15,018 nt of DNA from an uncultured Actinomycetes bacterium (GTDB lineage Bacteria > Actinomycetota > Acidimicrobiia > Acidimicrobiales > Microtrichaceae), in NCBI GenBank assembly GCA_903941145.1, contig CAJANQ010000026.1:1-15018 (forward strand), in the 5' to 3' direction. Positions within the stretch are counted from its first letter, which is position 1. Each line of letters opens with the position of its first letter. The notes beneath the pieces were generated by a model, which saw only the letters and a list, made by a program, of their open reading frames with translations, was not told the origin of the DNA and made no database searches. Below, in pieces: positions 1 through 9,898 of this stretch. The position numbers and the translations under genes are program-made.

Positions 1-1023
1 CACCCTGGTGCCGCGCATCTCGCCCAGCCACTCCTCGTAGACCTCGGTGTCCTCCGGCAGCGTCGGGACCAGGACGTGGCGGGGGTAGCCGAGCACGGGC
101 TCGTCGCCGTACAGCTGGTCGAGCACGGCCGCCATGGTCTGCTCCGGTGTGAGGTCCATCACCTTGTCGAGGATGAAACCGTTGCGGCCGACGACCCGGC
201 CGTGCCGCACGTGGAACACCTGGGCAGCGGCCTCGAGCTCGTCCTCCACCACGCCGACGACGTCGAGCTGCTCGTCGCGGTCCCCCACCATCTGCTGCTT
301 CTCGACCGTGCGGCGCACCGACGCCAGCCGGTCCCGGAGCCGGGCGGCCTGCTCGAACTCGTGGGCCTCGGCCGCAGCGGCCATCTCCGCCTCGAGCCGG
401 CGCAGCACGGGGTCGGAGTCGCCCTCGACGAACTCGATCAGCTCGTCGACGTACCCCTGGTAGGCCTCGGGGGTGACTTCACCGACGCACGGACCGGAGC
501 ACTTCTCGATGTGGAACAGCAGGCAGGGCTTGCCGAGCTTCTGGTGGCGGCGCAGCTTGGCGTCGCTGCAGGTCCGCACCGGGAAGGTGCGCAGGAGCTC
601 GTCCAGGGTCTCTCGGACCGCGTAGGCGTGGGCGTAGGGCCCGAAGTAGCGGACACCCTTCTTGCGGGTGCCGCGCATGACCAGCGCCCGGGGCCACTCG
701 TCGCCGGTCGTCACCGCCAGGAACGGATACGACTTGTCGTCCACCAGCCGCACGTTGAACCGGGGCCGGTGCTGCTTGATGAGCGAGTACTCGAGCATGA
801 GCGCCTCGACCTCGTTGCGGACGCAGATCCACTCGACGCTCTGGGCCGTGGCCACCATCTGCGCGGTCCGCAGCTGGAGGGTGGCCGGGTCGGCGAAGTA
901 CGAGGACAGACGCTGGCGCAGCGACTTGGCCTTGCCCACGTAGATCACGCGGCCGTCGGCGTCCTTGAACTGGTAGGAGCCGGGCTCGTCAGGGATCTTG
1001 CCGGCGGGCGGACGTTCGACCAC
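1..1023 (-). CDS. uvrC: UvrABC system protein C, N-terminal 341 residues (partial)
   Basis: UvrC makes the two DNA incisions around a lesion in nucleotide excision repair after UvrB hands over the damaged site. The visible part has the N-terminal GIY-YIG nuclease domain (about residues 12-95, with IYVGKA at 27-32, R38, Y42 and E78 in the LEYSLIK stretch), which makes the 3' cut. A four-cysteine cluster follows (C152, C167, C175, C179, including KCSGPC), matching the [4Fe-4S] cysteines known in the family. A UVR motif that contacts UvrB lies at about 204-240. The C-terminal RNase H-like endonuclease and HhH domains lie beyond the left edge. The start is the GTG at 1023: an in-frame TAG at 1035-1033 leaves no earlier start. 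The gene is divergent from nadA. Identity is secure. Confidence 0.95.
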   Translation of the reverse strand, partial: MVERPPAGKIPDEPGSYQFKDADGRVIYVGKAKSLRQRLSSYFADPATLQLRTAQMVATAQSVEWICVRNEVEALMLEYSLIKQHRPRFNVRLVDDKSYPFLAVTTGDEWPRALVMRGTRKKGVRYFGPYAHAYAVRETLDELLRTFPVRTCSDAKLRRHQKLGKPCLLFHIEKCSGPCVGEVTPEAYQGYVDELIEFVEGDSDPVLRRLEAEMAAAAEAHEFEQAARLRDRLASVRRTVEKQQMVGDRDEQLDVVGVVEDELEAAAQVFHVRHGRVVGRNGFILDKVMDLTPEQTMAAVLDQLYGDEPVLGYPRHVLVPTLPEDTEVYEEWLGEMRGTRV

Positions 1024-1029
1024 GGCCCG

Positions 1030-1035
1030 AACCTA
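1030..1035 (-). promoter_or_regulatory. Putative -10 hexamer of uvrC (leaderless start)
   Basis: On the minus strand TAGGTT (pattern TANNNT) ends 6 nt before the GTG start of uvrC, and no Shine-Dalgarno sequence precedes the GTG. This spacing would put the transcription start at the start codon. The TAG of this hexamer is also the in-frame stop that fixes the gene start. No clear -35 element is visible. Confidence 0.4.
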
Positions 1036-1088
1036 GCGGTCCCCGCCACCGGCCCGGGATGGCGGGTGCCGAAGGAACATGGGAATGG

Positions 1089-1104
1089 CTGCACCGGGGT
1101 GCAG
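1089..1104. promoter_or_regulatory. Perfect inverted repeat upstream of nadA, operator candidate
   Basis: CTGCACC-GG-GGTGCAG is a perfect 7-bp inverted repeat with a 2-bp centre in the 234-bp divergent region between uvrC and nadA. It lies 3 bp upstream of TATGCT (1108-1113), the best -10 candidate for nadA, so it would fall in the -35/-10 spacer, a common operator position. No regulator is encoded nearby and the motif does not match an operator I can name. Confidence 0.3.
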
Positions 1105-1107
1105 GGT

Positions 1108-1113
1108 TATGCT
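1108..1113 (+). promoter_or_regulatory. Candidate -10 hexamer for nadA
   Basis: TATGCT fits TANNNT and would give a leader of about 140 nt before the nadA ATG. No convincing -35 box is seen at the usual distance, so this is a weak assignment. The rest of the 1024-1257 intergenic stretch shows nothing else that I recognise. Confidence 0.25.
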
Positions 1114-1241
1114 CACCGAGTCGGCCTGGCACCCGGCATACATCAACCTCCGAGACCGACAACCCCGTGGCGTGGCGACCAGGCTGCCCCCACCGGTCAC
1201 ACATCGGAGGTCCTCAACCGGCGCGCCGCGGCGGTCGGTAC

Positions 1242-1247
1242 AGGAGG
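1242..1247 (+). promoter_or_regulatory. Shine-Dalgarno site of nadA
   Basis: A perfect AGGAGG lies 10 nt before the ATG at 1258. It decides the start of nadA, because the reading frame is open much further upstream through sequence antisense to uvrC. Confidence 0.8.
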
Positions 1248-1257
1248 TTCCAACCCA

Positions 1258-2367
1258 ATGCTTCGCCTGCAGACTCCGCTCGCGGACCGATATGTCGACG
1301 CCCCCGCCGAGGAGCTCGCCGAGCGCATCGCCGCGGCCAAGGCCACACTCGGCGACCGGCTGTTCATCCTGGGGCACCACTACCAGCGGGAGGAGGTGAT
1401 GGTGTGGGCCGATGCCCGTGGCGACTCGTTCCGCCTCTCGGTGCTCGCCCAGCAGCAGACCGCGGCCGAGTTCATCGTGTTCTGCGGCGTGCACTTCATG
1501 GCCGAGTCGGCCGACATCCTCACGGGCGACCACCAGAAGGTGGTGCTCCCCGACCTGAACGCCGGCTGCTCGATGGCCGACATGGCCGACATCGACTCGG
1601 TCGAAGAGGCGTGGGAGTCGCTGGCCGAGGTCACCGACATCGAGCGCCTCGTCCCCATCACGTACATGAACAGCTCGGCCGACCTGAAGGCGTTCGTCGG
1701 GCGCCACGGCGGCGCCGTGTGCACCTCGACCAACGCCCGCGGCGTGCTCGAGTGGGCCCTCAACCGTGAGGACGGCCCCAAGGCGAAGCAGGTGCTGTTC
1801 TTCCCCGACCAGCACCTGGGCCGCAACACCGGCTACCAGATGGGCTTCACCGAGGCCGACATGGCGGTCTGGAACCCGCGCAAGGACCTGGGCGGCCTCA
1901 CCGACCAGCAGGCCAAGGACGCGACGTTCCTGCTCTGGAAGGGCCACTGCTCGGTCCACCAGCGGTTCCGCCCCGAGCACATCGAGGCGTTCCGCGCCGA
2001 GCACCCCGACGGACTGGTGGTCGTGCACCCCGAGTGCGCCCACGACGTGTGCGAGCTCGCCGACCAGGTCGGGTCGACCGACTACATCATCCGTGCGGTC
2101 GAGTCGGCAGCACCGGGCACCGTGATCGGCGTCGGCACCGAGATCCACCTGGTGCAGCGGCTGGCCGCCGAGACGCCCGACAAGACGGTCGTCTCGCTGG
2201 ACCCGCTCGTGTGCCCGTGCTCGACGATGTTCCGCATCGACGCCCCGCACCTGTGCTGGACGCTCGAGCAGCTCGTCGCCGGCGAGGTGGTCAACCAGAT
2301 CACGGTCGACCCCGACACCGCCGAGTGGGCGCGTGTCGCCCTCCAGCGGATGCTCGACATCACCTGA
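1258..2367 (+). CDS. nadA: Quinolinate synthase A
   Basis: NadA condenses iminoaspartate with dihydroxyacetone phosphate to give quinolinate, the second step of de novo NAD synthesis from aspartate, using an oxygen-sensitive [4Fe-4S] cluster. The product is 369 residues, normal for the longer Bacillus-type enzyme. Family landmarks are ILGHHYQ (37-43), CGVHFMAESA (76-85), NAGCSMAD (101-108), a YMNSSA stretch near 136-141, HPEC (257-260) and CPCSTM (319-324). Likely cluster ligands by analogy are C104, C260 and C319 or C321. The start is ATG 1258, supported by AGGAGG. NadB and nadC, usual operon partners, are absent here, so the gene appears to be a single unit, convergent with uvrA. The frame continues open upstream to 76, but that part is antisense to uvrC. 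Confidence 0.96.
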   Translation: MLRLQTPLADRYVDAPAEELAERIAAAKATLGDRLFILGHHYQREEVMVWADARGDSFRLSVLAQQQTAAEFIVFCGVHFMAESADILTGDHQKVVLPDLNAGCSMADMADIDSVEEAWESLAEVTDIERLVPITYMNSSADLKAFVGRHGGAVCTSTNARGVLEWALNREDGPKAKQVLFFPDQHLGRNTGYQMGFTEADMAVWNPRKDLGGLTDQQAKDATFLLWKGHCSVHQRFRPEHIEAFRAEHPDGLVVVHPECAHDVCELADQVGSTDYIIRAVESAAPGTVIGVGTEIHLVQRLAAETPDKTVVSLDPLVCPCSTMFRIDAPHLCWTLEQLVAGEVVNQITVDPDTAEWARVALQRMLDIT

Positions 2368-2390
2368 CCTCCCCCCTCCCCCCTCTTCCC
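2368..2390. other. Homopyrimidine tract between nadA and uvrA
   Basis: A 23-nt run of only C and T begins directly after the nadA stop and includes two C6 blocks (2371-2376 and 2378-2383). On the minus strand it is an uninterrupted purine run with two G6 blocks, lying just downstream of uvrA, so the 3' end of a uvrA transcript could be G-quadruplex-prone. The 96-bp convergent gap (2368-2463) contains no clear intrinsic terminator. Confidence 0.5.
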
Positions 2391-2463
2391 GAAATCTGGC
2401 TCCTCGTGGCGATCTGAGCGCCGAAACCGTCCCCAGAACAGGCGAATTCGAGCGGGTGCTCGC

Positions 2464-5355
<2,892 letters not shown>

Positions 5356-5363
5356 CGCCCGGG

Positions 5364-5369
5364 AGACTA
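5364..5369 (-). promoter_or_regulatory. Putative -10 hexamer of uvrA (leaderless start)
   Basis: On the minus strand TAGTCT (TANNNT) ends 8 nt before the uvrA ATG. There is no good Shine-Dalgarno sequence in the gap, so transcription may start at or next to the start codon. The LexA box lies just upstream of it, where the spacer to a -35 element would be. Confidence 0.45.
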
Positions 5370-5374
5370 CCCCC

Positions 5375-5388
5375 GGAACACCTGTTCG
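5375..5388 (-). promoter_or_regulatory. LexA (SOS) box controlling uvrA
   Basis: On the minus strand the sequence is CGAACAGGTGTTCC. It fits all 14 positions of the Bacillus subtilis LexA consensus CGAACRNRYGTTYC and carries the GAAC-N4-GTTC core shared with mycobacterial LexA boxes. It lies between the -10 and the expected -35 of uvrA, where LexA binding would block RNA polymerase. It is also 40 bp upstream of aroC, on the far side of that gene's expected -35 position, so an effect on aroC is less likely. LexA itself is not in the window. Confidence 0.85.
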
Positions 5389-5415
5389 GAGACCAGTCCC
5401 AAGGCACCCAGCGGC

Positions 5416-5421
5416 CATACT
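5416..5421 (+). promoter_or_regulatory. Putative -10 hexamer of aroC (leaderless start)
   Basis: CATACT, close to TATAAT, ends 7 nt before the ATG of aroC at 5429 and no Shine-Dalgarno sequence is present. This is the spacing expected if the A of the ATG is the first transcribed base. No clear -35 element is seen. Confidence 0.45.
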
Positions 5422-5428
5422 TGAGCCC

Positions 5429-6523
5429 ATGTCGTCCAGCACCGGGCAGCTGTTCCGGATCACCACCTTCGGCGAGTCCCACGGGGGCGGCGTCGGCGTC
5501 GTCGTCGACGGCTGCCCTCCCCTGCTCGAGCTCTCCGAGGCCGACGTCCAGCCCGACCTGGACCGCCGCCGGCCCGGACAGAGCCGACTCGTCACGCAGC
5601 GCGACGAGACCGACCAGGTCGAGATCCTCTCGGGCGTCTACGAGGGCCGGACCATTGGTTCGCCGATCGCACTGCTGGTCCGCAACAAGGACCAGAACTC
5701 CGGCGCCTACGACCACCTGAAGGACGTCTACCGGCCGTCGCACGCCGACTGGACCACCGAGGCCAAGTACGGCATCCGTGCCGTGGCCGGCGGCGGACGG
5801 GCCTCTGCCCGCGAGACCATCGGCCGCGTCGCCGCGGCTGCCGTGGCCCGCAAGCTCCTGCGCGAACGCTGCGGCATCGAGGTACTGGCCTGGGTCGACC
5901 AGGTCCACACCCTCACCGCAGACGTCGACAGCGGCACCGTCACGCTGGAGCAGGTCGAGGCCGACCCCACCCGTTGCCCGGACCCTGCCGCAGCAGCCGT
6001 CATCACCGCGGCGATCGAGCAGGCCCGTCGCGACGGCGACTCGCTCGGCGGCGCCGTGACCTGCGTGGCCCGAGGCGTGCCCGCCGGCTGGGGCGAGCCG
6101 GTGTTCGACAAGCTCGAGGCCGACCTGGCCAAGGCGATGATGTCGCTGCCCGCCACCAAGGGCTTCGAGGTCGGCTCCGGCTTCAGCTCCATCGCCATGA
6201 CCGGCACCGAGCACAACGACCCGTTCGTGATCGGCGAGGACGGAGCTCCCCACACGACCTCCAACCGGTCGGGTGGCATCCAGGGCGGCATCTCCAACGG
6301 CGAGGACGTGCTGGTCCGGGTGGCGTTCAAGCCCACGGCCACCATCAACTCGGCGCAGCAGACCGTCACCCGCGACGGCCAGGAGGTCTCGCTCGAGGCC
6401 ACCGGCCGCCACGACCCGTGCGTGCTGCCAAGGGCGGTCCCCCTCGTCGAGGCCGGGATGCTGCTCGTGCTGGCCGACCACTACCTCCGCCAGGAGGCAG
6501 TGCGCGCCGCCTCCGGCCGCTGA
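5429..6523 (+). CDS. aroC: Chorismate synthase
   Basis: AroC converts 5-enolpyruvylshikimate-3-phosphate to chorismate, the last step of the shikimate pathway, using reduced FMN as a non-consumed cofactor. The protein is 364 residues, normal for the family. Motifs in order are TTFGESHG (12-19), YRPSHADWT (101-109), GGGRASARET (121-130) followed by IGRVAA, GSGF (249-252), SNRSGGIQGG (278-287) with ISNG, and the C-terminal signature GRHDPC (326-331) with LPRAVPLVEA. The ATG at 5429 puts GESHG at the usual distance from the N-terminus. The gene stands alone between uvrA and the repeat-flanked block, not with aroB or aroK as in many actinobacteria. The first palindromic repeat begins 7 bp after its stop. 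Confidence 0.97.
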   Translation: MSSSTGQLFRITTFGESHGGGVGVVVDGCPPLLELSEADVQPDLDRRRPGQSRLVTQRDETDQVEILSGVYEGRTIGSPIALLVRNKDQNSGAYDHLKDVYRPSHADWTTEAKYGIRAVAGGGRASARETIGRVAAAAVARKLLRERCGIEVLAWVDQVHTLTADVDSGTVTLEQVEADPTRCPDPAAAAVITAAIEQARRDGDSLGGAVTCVARGVPAGWGEPVFDKLEADLAKAMMSLPATKGFEVGSGFSSIAMTGTEHNDPFVIGEDGAPHTTSNRSGGIQGGISNGEDVLVRVAFKPTATINSAQQTVTRDGQEVSLEATGRHDPCVLPRAVPLVEAGMLLVLADHYLRQEAVRAASGR

Positions 6524-6530
6524 CCCCTCC

Positions 6531-6577
6531 GACCTTGAAGAAAACCGGCCTCTTTCAGGTCCGGGATCTTCAGGGTC
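6531..6577. repeat. 47-nt palindromic repeat, unit A
   Basis: This imperfect palindrome starts 7 bp after the aroC stop. The outer arms GACCTTGAAGA and TCTTCAGGGTC pair over 11 positions with one G-T wobble. A second stem joins CCGGCCT (6545-6551) with AGGTCCG (6557-6563), apart from one mismatch and one wobble. It is separated from unit B by 14 nt. It matches unit C at 31 of 47 positions by hand count, with identity concentrated at the ends and in the inner stem. Confidence 0.75.
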
Positions 6578-6591
6578 CAACGTCCACCCTT

Positions 6592-6638
6592 GACCGTGAA
6601 GAGATTCGACCTCGCAGAGGTCGGATATGAACAAGGTC
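6592..6638. repeat. 47-nt palindromic repeat, unit B
   Basis: The unit starts GACCGTGAAGA and ends AAGGTC. Its centre is a perfect hairpin, CGACCTC (6607-6613), loop GCA, GAGGTCG (6617-6623). Its last two bases overlap the TGA stop (6639-6637) of the minus-strand DUF559 gene, so that gene's 3' end lies on the repeat boundary. It matches unit D at 33 of 47 positions by hand count. Confidence 0.75.
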
Positions 6639-7578
6639 AGCCGACGAGCTGACGTCGACGGGCCTCGTAGGCAGCCACGAGGTCGGCCAGCACCCTGTCC
6701 GGCACGTCCCTGACCTCGTCGGCGAGCACCCGGACGACGAGCCAGCCCGATGCCGCCGCAGCCCGATCGCGGGCCCGGTCGAGTGCCATGGACTGCTCAC
6801 GCGAGTGCCAGGACCTGCCGTCGACCTCGAGAATCAGCTTGACCTCTGGCCATGCACGGTCGACGAAGCCCACACCGAGCTCCCATCCAGGCAAGGGGTA
6901 CTCCTTTACCGGCAGCGGCAGCCCAGCAGAGGCGATGAGCTCGTCCATCTGGCGCTCAGCACCGCTGCGAGGAGCCACCCCATCGGCCGATCTTGCGTCC
7001 AGCACGTCCTGCAGGTTGCTGATCCGACGCCGGCCCCGCCGCTCTACCTGCCGCAGGCACCGCTGCACCGATCCGAGTGTCACGACACGGTGGACCTGTG
7101 CCAGCTCGTCGAACAGCCACGCCAACCTCCGAAGGGTCACGATCGACGTCAGGTCGACCAGTGCCCGCTCCACCGTCGTCACTCGGAGCCCGTCGACCAG
7201 GGTGACGTGTTCGACAGGTGACAGGGCGAACCGATGCACCTCGATGGCACCGTAGGTCGACGTGTGTCCCGGACCTACTGAGACCACCGACCGAAATGGC
7301 AGCAGACCGGACAGGCCGTGCAGGCACAGCGCCGACTCGTGGCTCGCAACGGCGCCCGACCCGACTTGCAGTACGGCTGCCCACACTCGGGCGCGGTCTG
7401 CCACTGGCGCACCGGCGAACGCGAACACCTTCGGGTGCAGCCGTTGGAGCGCACCTGCAGACGCAGCACGGGCAAGCCGACGGGGACCAACGCCTGCCGT
7501 GGCGGCCTGGGCAGCAGAGAACACTCCTTCCTGGGACGACGCGATGAGAGCGAGGGTGGCGGTAGTGCGGGCATCCAT
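6637..7578 (-). CDS. AbiEi-like winged-helix / DUF559 (Vsr-like nuclease fold) protein
   Basis: This 313-residue protein has two parts. The N-terminal half (about 1-170) resembles the AbiEi antitoxin family: a winged-helix-like segment with RRLARAASAGALQRLHPKVF (33-52), then ASHESALCLHGL (78-89) and a TTVERALVDL stretch (134-143). The C-terminal part (about 205-305) looks like DUF559, a PD-(D/E)XK/Vsr-type fold, with E208, FVDRAWPE (238-245), LILEVDGRSWH (248-258), D267, D271 and a GWLVVRV strand; D240, E251 and D253 are plausible catalytic residues. I infer a DNA-binding protein with possible nuclease activity; the substrate is unknown. No partner AbiEii-type toxin is adjacent. The start is ATG 7578, with a weak GGAG 15 nt upstream. 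The whole gene sits between palindromic repeat doublets, and GC content looks slightly lower than in its neighbours (not computed). Confidence 0.8.
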   Translation of the reverse strand: MDARTTATLALIASSQEGVFSAAQAATAGVGPRRLARAASAGALQRLHPKVFAFAGAPVADRARVWAAVLQVGSGAVASHESALCLHGLSGLLPFRSVVSVGPGHTSTYGAIEVHRFALSPVEHVTLVDGLRVTTVERALVDLTSIVTLRRLAWLFDELAQVHRVVTLGSVQRCLRQVERRGRRRISNLQDVLDARSADGVAPRSGAERQMDELIASAGLPLPVKEYPLPGWELGVGFVDRAWPEVKLILEVDGRSWHSREQSMALDRARDRAAAASGWLVVRVLADEVRDVPDRVLADLVAAYEARRRQLVG

Positions 7579-7647
7579 CCCGACACCCGACTCCAGATCG
7601 GCGCCGACGCCAACGGGGACCAGATCCCGGTCCGCCCCTACCCGCTC

Positions 7648-7694
7648 GACCTTGAAGGAGACCGACCGCGCAGCGGTTCTACTTCTTCAAAGTC
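7648..7694. repeat. 47-nt palindromic repeat, unit C
   Basis: The unit starts GACCTTGAAGG and ends CTTCAAAGTC. It has an inner hairpin ACCGC, loop GCA, GCGGT (7666-7678) and an outer stem with one mismatch and one wobble in 13 pairs. It lies 69 bp upstream of the DUF559 gene's ATG, and it is the counterpart of unit A. Confidence 0.75.
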
Positions 7695-7708
7695 CAGTAC
7701 TGCGCCAT

Positions 7709-7755
7709 GACCGTGAAGAAAGCCGGCCTCGACGCGGCCTGGCATCTTCAAGGTC
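7709..7755. repeat. 47-nt palindromic repeat, unit D
   Basis: The unit starts GACCGTGAAGA, shared with unit B over its first 11 bases, and ends TCTTCAAGGTC. The outer arms pair over 11 positions with one mismatch, and the inner part pairs GGCC with GGCC. It lies 14 nt after unit C and 27 bp from the uvrB stop, so it also sits just downstream of uvrB. Confidence 0.75.
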
Positions 7756-7782
7756 GGGACGGGGTAGGGAGGTCGGAGCGCT

Positions 7783-9855
<2,073 letters not shown>

Positions 9856-9873
9856 CGCCGGATCGTACCGGCG
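9856..9873. promoter_or_regulatory. uvrB -10 hexamer inside a perfect inverted repeat
   Basis: CGCCGG-ATCGTA-CCGGCG is a perfect 6-bp inverted repeat. Its 6-nt spacer, read on the minus strand, is TACGAT, a TANNNT hexamer ending 6 nt before the uvrB GTG (leaderless spacing). A protein bound to the arms would cover the promoter. In GC-rich DNA such short arms can also arise by chance. Confidence 0.35.
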
Positions 9874-9898
9874 CTTTTCCGTGCGGTGCAGCGGTGGC

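Larger units (their letters stand above)
6531..7755. mobile_element. Candidate repeat-bounded element carrying an AbiEi-like/DUF559 gene
   Basis: This 1225-bp block sits between the convergent genes aroC and uvrB. Each side holds a doublet of 47-nt palindromes separated by 14 nt, and a single minus-strand gene fills the centre. The outermost 11 bp, GACCTTGAAGA on the left and TCTTCAAGGTC on the right, form a perfect terminal inverted repeat. No target-site duplication is obvious and no transposase or recombinase is recognisable, so mobility is inference. Alternatives are a gene inserted into a pre-existing repeat array, or REP-like repeats that accumulated in a gap between convergent genes. 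Confidence 0.4.

Noticed and set aside
2449..2462. Hairpin CGAGC-GGGT-GCTCG just downstream of uvrA as its terminator
   Set aside because: The stem has only 5 bp and no T-tract follows on the minus strand. It is too weak to call.
6531..6638. Repeat hairpins A and B as an ordinary Rho-independent terminator for aroC
   Set aside because: The stems are strong but no T-run follows either hairpin, and the same structures recur at the other end of the block. A role in termination is possible but not shown.
6531..7755. The four repeats as a CRISPR array
   Set aside because: Only two units stand together at each place, the spacing is 14 nt, which is too short for spacers, the units differ from each other, and no cas gene is present.
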